Of a stretch of DNA of 64,000 nt, positions 23,040-31,630 are shown piece after piece. The translations under genes and the position numbers were made by a program. How positions within the stretch are numbered: position 1 is the stretch's first letter; every line of letters begins with the position of its first letter. A model generated the notes under the pieces. It was not told where the DNA came from, did no database searches, and worked only from the letters and a program-made list of their open reading frames with translations. Source of the stretch: Sulfurovum sp. UBA5198 (GTDB lineage: Bacteria; Campylobacterota; Campylobacteria; Campylobacterales; Sulfurovaceae); assembly GCA_002412865.1 (NCBI GenBank), contig DHVW01000003.1, forward strand, positions 22,415 through 86,414, in the 5' to 3' direction.

Positions 23040-24083
23040 GTGAAAAAAATAATAGAAATAGAAATAGATATACAAGAAGAATCTAATTTGTATCAGCAAC
23101 TTTATAAAATGCTAATAGATACTTTGAAGAATTTTCATTATACATTTGGGAATTTTGATTATGTAAATAAAAATTTTGATTCAATATTTAATACATCACT
23201 TAAACAAGCTATTTGTGAATCCAAAGATGATAAATACTATAGTATTTACAAGGAAATAGAAGGAAATTGTCTTAACAATGATTACAAAATAATAATAGCT
23301 GAGAAATTAAAAAAACAATTAATCGACAAACTTCAAGTGTGTATTAATGTTTATTTGAGTAAAGATAAAGATACAAGTTTATTAAATAATGAACAAAAAA
23401 TAAATGCTATGCTCTATACAATTAATGAGCTAGAGCTTCGTCTAGAAGAGATGTTTTCCACAGCAATATTCTATAAAAAAAATATAAATTGTGTTTTGGT
23501 ATATAAAAAACACAAAGAATTAATTGAAGCCTCTAGACAACGAATAAAAAAAGGAAGTCCTCAAAAAGTTAATTCTTTATTTACATCCATAGTTAAAGCG
23601 AATATGAACTATGTTTTTTTATATGAAGATGAATATTGCTACCCTTTTGTTTATGATTTAATTTTTAACAGATTTGTACTCTTACTAAAGTTTGCGCTCT
23701 ATAATGATGAAATTATAGATCTACGCAGTTATGTAAATTTTGATACAAAACTTCAGTACTTTCAAAAATTTTATCATGATAACATTAAATATCATAAGCT
23801 TGAAGTTGACTTCTTAATAAAAACTTTTAGAGACGATGGGTTTGAAAGTTATATTGATAAAAATAATTTTAACATAACTTATGAACAGTTAACAAAATTT
23901 ATACTATTGCACTATTCTAATGTTCTAAATGTGCCATATGCTACAATTATGAGTGTTATTAAACAACTTGAGAGTTGTACTGCAGGTTGTGAGTCAAAGT
24001 ATAAACTAACTAAACAAGAAAAAAAAATAACACTTACAATTAAACATGACTATCTAAGGGATTTGTCTATTTGTGTACTATAA
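23040..24083 (+). CDS. Unknown 347-residue element protein
   Basis: Begins with GTG (GTGAAAAAAATAATAG) in the divergent intergenic region with the HTH gene. The protein is very rich in K, I, N, Y and F, with predicted helices and no signal peptide or membrane segment. A C-terminal stretch CTAGCESKYKLTKQEKKITL has two Cys. No motif or family is recognised. It is the last gene before the right att site and stands alone; in many islands this slot holds cargo or anti-phage genes, but that is only position-based. Confidence 0.6.
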   Translation: MKKIIEIEIDIQEESNLYQQLYKMLIDTLKNFHYTFGNFDYVNKNFDSIFNTSLKQAICESKDDKYYSIYKEIEGNCLNNDYKIIIAEKLKKQLIDKLQVCINVYLSKDKDTSLLNNEQKINAMLYTINELELRLEEMFSTAIFYKKNINCVLVYKKHKELIEASRQRIKKGSPQKVNSLFTSIVKANMNYVFLYEDEYCYPFVYDLIFNRFVLLLKFALYNDEIIDLRSYVNFDTKLQYFQKFYHDNIKYHKLEVDFLIKTFRDDGFESYIDKNNFNITYEQLTKFILLHYSNVLNVPYATIMSVIKQLESCTAGCESKYKLTKQEKKITLTIKHDYLRDLSICVL

Positions 24084-24170
24084 ATTTTATTTAGACAGAA
24101 ATTTTATACTAATAAATACAAAAATTATATTAGGCAAAAAATAGAATATGGCATTTTGTCTATTATATTT

Positions 24171-24192
24171 TGGGTAGCAATAGGGTAGCAAA
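24171..24192 (+). repeat. Tandem GGGTAGCAA units, candidate integrase arm site (right)
   Basis: Identical over 22 bases to 6956-6977 and lies 68 bases inside the right attachment repeat. The left copy lies 128 bases inside the left repeat. Same orientation at both ends. Confidence 0.5.
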
Positions 24193-24260
24193 GCAATTTT
24201 TTTATAATCTTAAAATCTTCGCAAAGTTCGTGTTTTAGGGGGTTGTTTGATTGTATAAAT

Positions 24261-24283
24261 TTTGTGGCCGGGAGAGGGGGATT
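24261..24283. repeat. Right attachment site within the tRNA-Ser 3' end
   Basis: A 23-base direct repeat of 6805-6827 covering the last 19 bases of the intact tRNA-Ser gene and 4 bases beyond it. Integration kept the tRNA whole at this end. Confidence 0.88.
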
Positions 24284-24352
24284 CGAACCCCCGGAGGTAT
24301 GACCCTCGCCGGTTTTCAAGACCGGTGTATTCAACCGCTCTACCATCTCCCG
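24265..24352 (-). tRNA. tRNA-Ser(UGA)
   Basis: 88 bases with encoded CCA. Acceptor stem CGGGAGA / TCTCCCG, anticodon loop CTTGAAA (anticodon TGA) on a CCGGT/ACCGG stem, a long class II variable arm (GAGGGTCATACCTC) and T arm GGGGGTTCGAATCCCCC. It is the attachment target of the element and the last gene of the tRNA operon. Confidence 0.95.
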
Positions 24353-24378
24353 AAAAAATAAGTATCACTAGATAACAG

Positions 24379-24454
24379 TGGAGGGGCCATCCAGACTCGA
24401 ACTGGAGAATAGCAGATTTGCAATCTACGGCCTTACCAACTTGGCGATGGCCCC
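24379..24454 (-). tRNA. tRNA-Cys(GCA)
   Basis: 76 bases with encoded CCA. Acceptor GGGGCCA / TGGCCCC, anticodon loop TTGCAAA (GCA) on an AGA/TCT-type stem, T loop TTCGAGT. Lies between the Leu and Ser tRNA genes. Confidence 0.93.
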
Positions 24455-24464
24455 ATACTAAGTG

Positions 24465-24550
24465 TGGTGCCCGAAGCCGGACTTGAACCGGCACGACGCA
24501 ATTGCCGGGGGATTTTAAGTCCCCTGTGTCTACCATTTCACCATTCGGGC
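24465..24550 (-). tRNA. tRNA-Leu(UAA)
   Basis: 86 bases with encoded CCA. Acceptor GCCCGAA / TTCGGGC, anticodon loop CTTAAAA (TAA) on a GGGGA/TCCCC stem, class II variable arm and T loop TTCAAGT. Co-transcribed 10 bases before the Cys gene. Confidence 0.93.
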
Positions 24551-24590
24551 GTTGGATAATTATCTATTTTTACTTTTGTGTCAATTTATA

Positions 24591-24665
24591 TGGAGCGGGC
24601 GAAGAGATTCGAACTCTCGACCCTAACCTTGGCAAGGTTATGCTCTACCCCTGAGCTACGCCCGC
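24591..24665 (-). tRNA. tRNA-Gly(GCC)
   Basis: 75 bases with encoded CCA. Acceptor GCGGGCG / CGCCCGC, anticodon loop TTGCCAA (GCC), T loop TTCGAAT. First gene of the tRNA operon, directly after the promoter. Confidence 0.94.
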
Positions 24666-24692
24666 ATCCGCACCATATTTATTGGGAACGCA

Positions 24693-24721
24693 ATTATAGC
24701 GAAAAATATTTTAAATGTAAA
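24693..24721 (-). promoter_or_regulatory. Sigma-70 promoter of the tRNA operon
   Basis: On the minus strand TTTACA (24721-24716), 17-base spacer, perfect TATAAT (24698-24693), about 28 bases before the tRNA-Gly 5' end. Near-consensus, as expected for stable RNA. A G/C-containing discriminator (TGCGTTCCC) follows. Confidence 0.85.
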
Positions 24722-24810
24722 GGGTTGTTTGAAAATTTGCTCATATGAACTTTTTTACCAATAATTGAGCTAAAATTGGTATAATAAAAAAAATATTTAA
24801 AGGTCTATTT

Positions 24811-26499
24811 ATGAGAAGTGATGAAGTAAAAAAGGGACATCAAAGAGCCCCACATAGAAGTTTATTTAGAGCAACTGGGCTTAAAGATGATGATTTCGCA
24901 AAGCCATTTATTGGTGTAGCAAACTCATTTATAGAGATAATTCCTGGACATTTCTTTTTGAATAAAGTTAGTGAGATTATCAAAGAAGAGATACGAGCAA
25001 ATGGTTGTGTGCCGTTTGAATTTAATACTATTGGCGTTGATGATGGCATAGCTATGGGGCATGATGGCATGCTTTATTCTTTGCCTAGCCGTGAGCTAAT
25101 TGCAAGCTCTATTGAGACAGTTATGAACGCCCATAAACTTGATGCGATGATAGCTATACCAAACTGTGACAAGATAGTCCCGGGGATGATAATGGGTGCG
25201 TTGCGTGTAAATGTACCAACTGTATTTGTGAGTGGTGGACCAATGGCAAAAGGATATACAAAAGATGGCACACCAATTGATTTGGCTACTGCTTTTGAGG
25301 CGGTTGGGAAATTTGAAGCGGGTATTATAGATGCTGATGAGCTAAACGATATAGAGTGTAATGCTTGTCCAAGTGGTGGTAGCTGTAGCGGTATGTTTAC
25401 TGCAAATAGTATGAATACACTAATGGAGGCTATGGGCATAGCATTGCCTGGTAATGGAACTATTTTGGCTCTCACTCCAGAGCGTGAGCTACTATATAGA
25501 AAAGCTGCTAGAAGAGTTTGTGAAATAGCTTTGATGAGCATGGAAGAGCAAGAGAAGTATAAAATACAAAACATATTGAATGAAAAAGCAGTTCATAATG
25601 CATTTGCAGTAGATATGGCTATGGGTGGTAGTTCTAATACTGTACTACATATGCTAGCAATCGCTATTGAGGCGAATGTAGACTTTAAGCTTGAAAAGAT
25701 TAATGATATTAGTAAGCATGTTTCACATATTGCTAAAATCAGCCCTAGTTTATCCACTGTTCACATGCAAGATATTGACAAAGCTGGTGGTGTGAGTGCC
25801 GTGATGCACGAAATGAACAAAAGAGGAGATGATATATTACACGACAACTTAACCATAACAGGTGAAACCATAAAAGAGAGAATAGCAAATAGTGTCATTT
25901 TGGATACAAACATAATTCACACTATTGATAATCCATATAGTGCCGTTGGTGGCTTAGCTATTTTGTACGGTAATCTCGCACTTCAAGGGGCAGTTATTAA
26001 AACAGCAGGCATCACTGGAAGTCGTCAATTTAGAGGAACTGCTGTATGCTTTAATTCTCAAGATGAAGCCATGAAAGGTATTATAAATCATAAAGTACAA
26101 GCAGGAAATGTAGTAGTAATTAGATACGAAGGTCCAAAGGGTGGTCCAGGAATGCAAGAGATGTTAGCACCTACAAGCCTTATTATGGGGATGGGGCTTG
26201 GGGATAAAGTTGCTCTTATTACTGATGGTAGATTTAGTGGTGCTACAAGAGGAGCTAGTATTGGTCATGTTAGTCCTGAAGCTGCTGAGGGTGGACTTAT
26301 AGGATTACTCGAAGATGGCGATGAAATCTATATTGATGTTGATAGCTATATTTTAGAAGCTAAACTTAGTGATGAGGTGATAGCCCAAAGAAGAGCTGTA
26401 TTTAAACCAATAGTTAAACCTCTAACAAGCAGATGGCTGAAACAATACAGAGCGTTAGTTACAAATGCAAGTAAGGGTGCAGTGCTAGAGGCTGAGTAA
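24811..26499 (+). CDS. ilvD: Dihydroxy-acid dehydratase
   Basis: 562 residues, normal length. Removes water from 2,3-dihydroxy-3-methyl acids in valine, leucine and isoleucine (and pantothenate) synthesis, using an iron-sulfur cluster. Signatures: NCDKIVPGM near residue 125, CNACPSGGSCSGMFTANSMN near 190 and GRFSGATRG near 475. The cysteines in these segments bind the cluster. The ribosome site AAAGG precedes the ATG. It stands alone between the tRNA operon and a convergent peptidoglycan hydrolase. Confidence 0.96.
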   Translation: MRSDEVKKGHQRAPHRSLFRATGLKDDDFAKPFIGVANSFIEIIPGHFFLNKVSEIIKEEIRANGCVPFEFNTIGVDDGIAMGHDGMLYSLPSRELIASSIETVMNAHKLDAMIAIPNCDKIVPGMIMGALRVNVPTVFVSGGPMAKGYTKDGTPIDLATAFEAVGKFEAGIIDADELNDIECNACPSGGSCSGMFTANSMNTLMEAMGIALPGNGTILALTPERELLYRKAARRVCEIALMSMEEQEKYKIQNILNEKAVHNAFAVDMAMGGSSNTVLHMLAIAIEANVDFKLEKINDISKHVSHIAKISPSLSTVHMQDIDKAGGVSAVMHEMNKRGDDILHDNLTITGETIKERIANSVILDTNIIHTIDNPYSAVGGLAILYGNLALQGAVIKTAGITGSRQFRGTAVCFNSQDEAMKGIINHKVQAGNVVVIRYEGPKGGPGMQEMLAPTSLIMGMGLGDKVALITDGRFSGATRGASIGHVSPEAAEGGLIGLLEDGDEIYIDVDSYILEAKLSDEVIAQRRAVFKPIVKPLTSRWLKQYRALVTNASKGAVLEAE

Positions 26500-26520
26500 G
26501 CTTATTATGCGTTTAGTGAG

Positions 26521-27150
26521 TTATGAGTTAACTCTTTTAGCACCTCTATAAGTTTGTTTGTAAAATGCACTATCTAGGCTAGTTTCTACAACTTGATGTT
26601 TTGCTGAGCTTGCGTGTATAAATGTATTGTCTCCTATATAGATTCCAACATGATTAACGCCTTTTGTTTTATCTCTTGATGTGGCAAAAAATACTAAATC
26701 ACCTGGCAGTAAAGATCCTCTATCTATTGATTGACCAGTACGAGATTGAGCATTTGCCGTTCGTGGTAATGTTACACCTTGTTGTTTATAAGCATATGTA
26801 GTAAGTCCTGAACAATCGAAACAATTTGGTCCCACAGCCCCCCAAACATATTTTTTCCCTAATTTTTGCTGAACAGCATTAGGCACAGAGGAGAATTTGC
26901 TTTCACTTACTATATATGATTTTTGCTCAACTTTTGCAATTTCAGTATTGTTACCAGGAATATCTATTGTTTTCCCTATCTTGAGTACTGTTCTATTTTT
27001 TAGATTATTTGTTGATTTTAATTTGCTTATTGTAGTGTTATTTTTTTGTGCGATACTATATAGTGAATCCCCATTTTTAATGGTATATTGTGAAGCAAAT
27101 AAACTCGTGCTTAGCATCATTGATGCCATAATTAATACTCTTTTTTTCAT
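26521..27150 (-). CDS. LysM-NlpC/P60 peptidoglycan endopeptidase
   Basis: 209 residues. Signal peptide 1-19 (MKKRVLIMASMMLSTSLFAS), one LysM domain at 21-64 (YTIKNGDSLYSIAQ) that binds peptidoglycan, and an NlpC/P60 cysteine peptidase at 90-205. The catalytic triad is C113 (FDCSG), H167 (VNHVG) and H179 (FIHAS). It cuts peptide stems in the periplasm. Single gene, downstream of nusA in the same direction but separated by about 150 bases containing a weak terminator, so probably on its own promoter. Confidence 0.92.
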   Translation of the reverse strand: MKKRVLIMASMMLSTSLFASQYTIKNGDSLYSIAQKNNTTISKLKSTNNLKNRTVLKIGKTIDIPGNNTEIAKVEQKSYIVSESKFSSVPNAVQQKLGKKYVWGAVGPNCFDCSGLTTYAYKQQGVTLPRTANAQSRTGQSIDRGSLLPGDLVFFATSRDKTKGVNHVGIYIGDNTFIHASSAKHQVVETSLDSAFYKQTYRGAKRVNS

Positions 27151-27272
27151 TATTTTCCTTTTTTAGTGATACTAAATGATCCTTGTTATTTGTAGTTGAG
27201 TTAAAATTTTAGCTGAACATTGTTAACGAAAAGTAAATATATTGTGATTTCTTTGTTTTTTGGGGATGAAAA

Positions 27273-27291
27273 TATGACCAAAAAGGTCATA
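27273..27291 (-). terminator. Probable terminator after nusA
   Basis: Seven-base-pair stem TATGACC / GGTCATA with a five-base loop, lying 9 bases after the nusA stop on its strand and followed by TTTTC. Short but well placed. Confidence 0.5.
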
Positions 27292-27299
27292 CATTTCAT

Positions 27300-28421
27300 T
27301 TATTTAAATAGATCTGATAGTGCTGATGTGTCAGTTGTTTTCTGAGCCGTTTGTGTACTTGCATCTGCTTTTTGAGCTGATGTACCCTCTATCTCTTGTA
27401 GTTCAATAGTGTATCCTGTAAGCATTGATGCTAGACGAATATTTATGCCACTTCTGCCTATCGCTTTTGCTTTTTGGTCAGCAGTGATTGTAGCTACTGC
27501 ATTTTTGTCTTTGATTGTAACATGTTGAACCATTGCTGGACTTAATGATCTCATTATAAATATTTCAGGTATGACTGAATACTCGATACAGTCAATATTC
27601 TCACCAGCAAGCTCATTGCTAACGGAGTTTATTCTGACACCCTTTGTGCCAACTGTTGCTCCGATAGGGTCAATATTTGATTGATTTGAACGAAGTGCTA
27701 CTTTTGCTCGCTCACCAGGTATTCTAGCACAGCTCACTATTTCAATAATTTCATCAGCTATTTCTGGTACCTCTTTAGCAAGTAAAGTCTCTAAAAACTT
27801 AGGAGAAGTTCTAGTTAGCTCCAAAAATAGCCCAAATTTTGGATCTATACTTACAAATCTCAGAAGTGTTTTTACAGTATCTCCAGCTTTGAATTTCTCA
27901 CCCTTGATACGGTTTCTTAGAGTAAGAACGCCTCTAAGCTCTCCTATCTCTATATATGTATTCTCTTCATTATCTACTCTTGATACTATACCTATCATAA
28001 GTGTACCAACTTTATCTCTATATTTTTCAAATATAGTTTGCTCAATTCGTCTTTGTATATGGTACTCTAGCTCTCTAAAAAGATTCGCTGACGCTGTTCG
28101 ACCGTAATTTTCTAAAATAAAGTCTGATTTTAGCTGATCCCCAACCTCTATTGATGAATCAAACTCTTGAGCCGTTTCCAAAGACATAAAGCTATCAGAC
28201 TCCATCTCTAATCTCTCGTCATCGTTTTTTACAATTTTAATACATCTTAGTATTGTATAGTCTTTCTTTGACATATCAAATTGTACCTCAAAGCTGCTCT
28301 CTTGCGTCGTTAGTTTTTTTGCAGTATTAATAAGTGCATCTCTAAACGCCTCAAGAGCGTGTTCTGGCAATATATTTTTCTCATGTGCAATAGCTTCAAC
28401 TGTATCTAAAATCTTTTCCAT
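27300..28421 (-). CDS. nusA: Transcription termination/antitermination factor NusA
   Basis: 373 residues from the ATG at 28421 (MEKILDTVEAIAHEKN); an upstream in-frame ATG adds 11 unlikely codons. Domain order: N-terminal RNA-polymerase-binding domain (1-125), S1 domain (about 130-200, TLMIGIVSRVDNEENTYIEI), then two KH domains with GATVGTKGVRINSV and KAIGRSGINIRLA. It lacks the C-terminal acidic repeats of E. coli NusA, as is usual outside gamma-proteobacteria. It binds RNA polymerase and nascent RNA to modulate pausing. Divergent from the HP0268-miaB operon. Confidence 0.95.
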   Translation of the reverse strand: MEKILDTVEAIAHEKNILPEHALEAFRDALINTAKKLTTQESSFEVQFDMSKKDYTILRCIKIVKNDDERLEMESDSFMSLETAQEFDSSIEVGDQLKSDFILENYGRTASANLFRELEYHIQRRIEQTIFEKYRDKVGTLMIGIVSRVDNEENTYIEIGELRGVLTLRNRIKGEKFKAGDTVKTLLRFVSIDPKFGLFLELTRTSPKFLETLLAKEVPEIADEIIEIVSCARIPGERAKVALRSNQSNIDPIGATVGTKGVRINSVSNELAGENIDCIEYSVIPEIFIMRSLSPAMVQHVTIKDKNAVATITADQKAKAIGRSGINIRLASMLTGYTIELQEIEGTSAQKADASTQTAQKTTDTSALSDLFK

Positions 28422-28607
28422 TATATTTCCTTTAATAGTATAAATCCACAACAAACATAGCCAAAAGAGTAATTAACAATTAATTTCACGAGTGGGAATA
28501 TTTGTTTTCTTGTAGTAATAGAATTATATCTCAACAACCCTTTACGCAAAATTAAGTATAATATATTTAGAAAAGCAATGACAATATGCATAACCACAGG
28601 AGAAAAT

Positions 28608-28844
28608 ATGAAACTTAAATTAGCGAGAACAACATTAAAAGGCAAGCCAAAAGTAGTAGAAATTGAAGAGGTAGTAGCTGAGCTGGCTACAAAATCAATC
28701 TTTTATTTTGACAAAGAGAACTCTCATAAGGAGTTAAAAGAGCTTATTGAGTTTTTCGAAGAAAAAGGTTATAGTGTGTATATGAGAGAGGTCAAGTATG
28801 GACTTGACGAGAATGAATATGTATATGAAGTTCATATCGTATAA
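28608..28844 (+). CDS. HP0268-type small nuclease family protein
   Basis: 78 residues from the ATG at 28608, which has a good AGGAGA site; an earlier ATG lacks one. The sequence (MKLKLARTTLKGKPKVVEIE, then SIFYFDKENSHKELKELIEF) matches the conserved HP0268 family. As I recall, its Helicobacter member has an Smr-like fold with DNA-nicking and RNase activity. It lies 12 bases before miaB, exactly as HP0268 precedes HP0269, so the operon is ancient in the phylum. The cellular role is unclear. Confidence 0.75.
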   Translation: MKLKLARTTLKGKPKVVEIEEVVAELATKSIFYFDKENSHKELKELIEFFEEKGYSVYMREVKYGLDENEYVYEVHIV

Positions 28845-28856
28845 ATAGCTACAAAA

Positions 28857-30155
28857 GTGAATAAAAAACTATATATTGAGACGCTTGGCTGTGCGATGAA
28901 TAGTCGTGATAGCGAACATCTCATTGCAGAACTATCAATCAAAGAAAACTATATTCTCACAACTCAGATTAGTGATGCTGATTTGATTATCATTAATACA
29001 TGCAGTGTTAGAGAAAAGCCTGTTGCAAAACTCTTTTCAGAGCTTGGTGTATTTGCTAAACACAAAAAAGATGGTGCAAAAATCGGTGTATGTGGATGCA
29101 CAGCAAGTCATTTAGGCAAAGAGATAATCAAAAAAGCACCAGTAGTTGATTTCGTTTTGGGTGCTAGAAATATATCTAAAATCACACAAGTTTTGCATCA
29201 AAAACATGCTGTTGAAGTAGATACAGAGCATGATGATAGCTCATTTGATTTTAGCGAGTATCGTACAAATCCATTTCGTGCCATGGTAAATATCTCTATG
29301 GGGTGTGATAAATCGTGTACATTTTGTATAGTTCCAGCCACTAGAGGTGAAGAGATATCAATCCCTAGTGAACTTATAGCAAGAGAGATACAAAAAGCCG
29401 TGGACAGTGGAGCAAAAGAGATAATGCTTTTGGGTCAAAATGTAAATAACTATGGTAGAAGATTTAGCAGCGATAGTGAAGTAAAAGATTTTACAGGATT
29501 ATTACAAAAAATAAGCCTCATAGATGGGTTGGAGCGAATAAGATTCACTTCACCTCACCCGTTGCACATGGACGATGAGTTTATAGAAGAGTTCGCAAAC
29601 AATCCTAAAATATGCAAGCAGATACATGTTCCACTACAAAGTGGCTCAACTAAAATACTCAAAGAGATGAAACGAGGCTATACAAAAGAGTGGTTTATAA
29701 ATCGTTGTGAAATGATACGAAGACTTGCTCCTGAGGCTACCATTTCAACCGATATAATTGTTGGATTCCCGGGTGAGAGCGAAGAGGATTTTATGGAGAG
29801 CATGAGTGTGCTTGAGAGCGTTAGGTTTGAGCAACTATTTTCATTTAAATATTCATCAAGACCACACACGGCAGCAGCTGAGTATGAAAATCAAATCGAT
29901 AATGATGTATCAGGCGAGAGATTAACAAGGCTACAGGCAAGACATACTGAGATACTTGATGAGGTTATGGACGCACAATTAGGCACGGTTCATGAGGTGT
30001 ATTTCGATGAGCTTAAAAGCGAAGGTAGAGTTTCTGGAAGAGCTGATGATGGCAAACTTGTTTTTGTCAAAGGAAGCGAAGAGCTGTTAGGCAGAGTTGT
30101 AGGCGTAAGAATAGAAAAAGTCTCCAGAAGTTTATTGGATGGTGTTGTAATATAG
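28857..30155 (+). CDS. miaB: tRNA-2-methylthio-N6-dimethylallyladenosine synthase
   Basis: 432 residues starting with GTG at 28857; a GTG is needed because the first cluster cysteine is C12. It adds a methylthio group to A37 of tRNAs reading UNN codons. N-terminal UPF0004 domain cysteines C12, C49 and C81 bind the auxiliary cluster. The radical-SAM motif C150-x3-C154-x2-C157 (GCDKSCTFCIVP) binds the second cluster. The C-terminal TRAM domain covers about 365-430 (HEVYFDELKSEGRVSGR). Second gene of the HP0268-miaB-DUF374-xer operon. Confidence 0.95.
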   Translation: MNKKLYIETLGCAMNSRDSEHLIAELSIKENYILTTQISDADLIIINTCSVREKPVAKLFSELGVFAKHKKDGAKIGVCGCTASHLGKEIIKKAPVVDFVLGARNISKITQVLHQKHAVEVDTEHDDSSFDFSEYRTNPFRAMVNISMGCDKSCTFCIVPATRGEEISIPSELIAREIQKAVDSGAKEIMLLGQNVNNYGRRFSSDSEVKDFTGLLQKISLIDGLERIRFTSPHPLHMDDEFIEEFANNPKICKQIHVPLQSGSTKILKEMKRGYTKEWFINRCEMIRRLAPEATISTDIIVGFPGESEEDFMESMSVLESVRFEQLFSFKYSSRPHTAAAEYENQIDNDVSGERLTRLQARHTEILDEVMDAQLGTVHEVYFDELKSEGRVSGRADDGKLVFVKGSEELLGRVVGVRIEKVSRSLLDGVVI

Positions 30156-30157
30156 TC

Positions 30158-30781
30158 ATGAAAGATAAAATAGATAAATTTCTGAATATCTATCTGTTAC
30201 CCCCGATTATCTATGTTTTTATGAGACTTTTATGGTTTACTCTTCGTAAGGAAATTCACTTTATTAATGATATAGATGATTCTCAATTTGTCTGTGCTTG
30301 TTGGCACAGTGAGTTGCTGGTGTCATCACAAGCATATCGCAAGGTGCATCCGCACCATAAAGCAAACGCCATGGTTTCACAACATCTAGACGGCGAAGTG
30401 GTAGCACAAACTATCAAATTTATGAGGATAAAGCCACTAAAAGGTTCAAGCTCAAAAGGTGGCGTTAAAGTACTGCTTCAAGCACTTAATGCTCTCAAAA
30501 ATGGAGAAGAGGTAATCATCACGCCTGACGGTCCAAGAGGTCCAAGACACACTATAAATGATGGGATTATTTCTTTAGCTACCAAGCTAAAACTACCTAT
30601 TTTTACTATGAATTTTCAGGCAAATAGCTATTGGCAACTGCGAAGCTGGGATAAATTTGTGATACCAAAGCCATTTAGTAAGGTAGATATTTACGCTCAA
30701 GTGATTAGAGTAGATGATTTGGGCAGTAAAGAGGCAAAAGAGTTGCTGCAACAAACAATGCTAAGATACACTATTATATAA
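30158..30781 (+). CDS. DUF374 lysophospholipid acyltransferase-like protein
   Basis: 207 residues. The acyltransferase His is in FVCACWHSELL (about 47-52), and the second block is ITPDGPRGPRH (near 123), a combination typical of DUF374 in the LPLAT superfamily. A hydrophobic segment near the N-terminus (LLPPIIYVFMRLLWF) anchors it to the inner membrane. These proteins probably acylate lipid A or phospholipid precursors. It starts 2 bases after miaB and matches the HP0270 position in Helicobacter. Substrate unknown. Confidence 0.82.
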   Translation: MKDKIDKFLNIYLLPPIIYVFMRLLWFTLRKEIHFINDIDDSQFVCACWHSELLVSSQAYRKVHPHHKANAMVSQHLDGEVVAQTIKFMRIKPLKGSSSKGGVKVLLQALNALKNGEEVIITPDGPRGPRHTINDGIISLATKLKLPIFTMNFQANSYWQLRSWDKFVIPKPFSKVDIYAQVIRVDDLGSKEAKELLQQTMLRYTII

Positions 30782-30782
30782 A

Positions 30783-31616
30783 ATGAAAAAAGAATTCTAT
30801 AGATATTGTGATGAATTTTTGAAATATCTCCTGAATATTAGAGGATATTCAGATGAAACAGCCACTACATACTCCATAGCAATCAAACAAATGATAGAAC
30901 TATCATCAATTAGTGAAGACAGTGGTACAGTAATGATTGAAATAACTCCATTGCGTGTGCGGATAGTTAAAAATAGTAAAAAAACTATCGCTAAAAAACT
31001 TAGTGCAATTCGTTCTTTTGTTAAGTTTTTAGAAAATCATAAAAATATGAAAATCATGCTCAGACCAAATGAGTCTATAAAAGTACCCCAAACCTTGCCA
31101 AAACCAGTGGATGAATCATATATCCATGAGGCTATTAATAGTGCAACTCTAGAAGAAAAAACTATAATATATTGTCTGTATGGACTAGGGCTTAGGATAA
31201 GTGAACTATCAAATATGAAAATAGACAATATAAATGACGGCTGGGTGCAAGTACGAGGGAAAGGCGACAAAGTGCGTGAATTACCAATAGTGCCAGAACT
31301 ATCAAGCGTAATAAAAGAATATATTCATCTCTTTCAACCATCAGTTTACCTGTTTGAGAGCGATAAAATACAAATTGGAGCATCAAAACTCAGATATAAA
31401 CTAGGTAAGATATTTGCTCAAAATGGTATAAAAGCAACCCCTCACCAGCTTCGCCACTCATTCGCCACTCATCTACTAAATAATGGTGCTAGAATATCAG
31501 ATGTAAGCGAACTGCTAGGTCACTCCACGATGGCAACCACGCAGATATATACCCGCCTTGGAAGTAGTAAGAAATTGAGTGAATATATGAATGCTCATCC
31601 GCTAGCAAAGAAGTAA
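30783..31616 (+). CDS. Xer-type tyrosine recombinase
   Basis: 277 residues. N-terminal SAM-like core-binding domain (1-95) and catalytic domain with R138 (GLGLRISEL), K160/K163 (GKGDKVR), H221 and R224 (HQLRHSF), H247 (LLGHST) and Y256 (QIYTRL). This is the chromosome-dimer-resolving Xer family; Campylobacterota normally have a single XerH acting at a difH site. At 277 residues it is shorter than Helicobacter XerH and closer to XerC/D size. It ends the miaB operon (2-base gap). No dif site was recognised in this window. Confidence 0.85.
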   Translation: MKKEFYRYCDEFLKYLLNIRGYSDETATTYSIAIKQMIELSSISEDSGTVMIEITPLRVRIVKNSKKTIAKKLSAIRSFVKFLENHKNMKIMLRPNESIKVPQTLPKPVDESYIHEAINSATLEEKTIIYCLYGLGLRISELSNMKIDNINDGWVQVRGKGDKVRELPIVPELSSVIKEYIHLFQPSVYLFESDKIQIGASKLRYKLGKIFAQNGIKATPHQLRHSFATHLLNNGARISDVSELLGHSTMATTQIYTRLGSSKKLSEYMNAHPLAKK

Positions 31617-31630
31617 ATTAAACCACCTAA

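Larger units (their letters stand above)
6805..24260. mobile_element. 17.5 kb integrative mobilizable element in tRNA-Ser(UGA), carrying restriction and defence genes
   Basis: The element lies between two identical 23-bp direct repeats (6805-6827 and 24261-24283), which are the last 19 bases of tRNA-Ser plus 4 flanking bases. The tRNA is intact at the right end. Inside are a tyrosine integrase next to the left end, a truncated second integrase copy, type I restriction genes, toxin- and defence-type genes, and a mobilization module with relaxase and a candidate oriT. There is no type IV secretion system, so transfer would need a helper element. Genes inside differ from the flanking core genes in function and, in hsdR and hsdM, in base composition. 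Confidence 0.85.

Noticed and set aside
24125..24536. Two minus-strand ORFs across the tRNA genes
   Set aside because: They translate tRNA-Ser, tRNA-Cys and tRNA-Leu sequence and are not coding.
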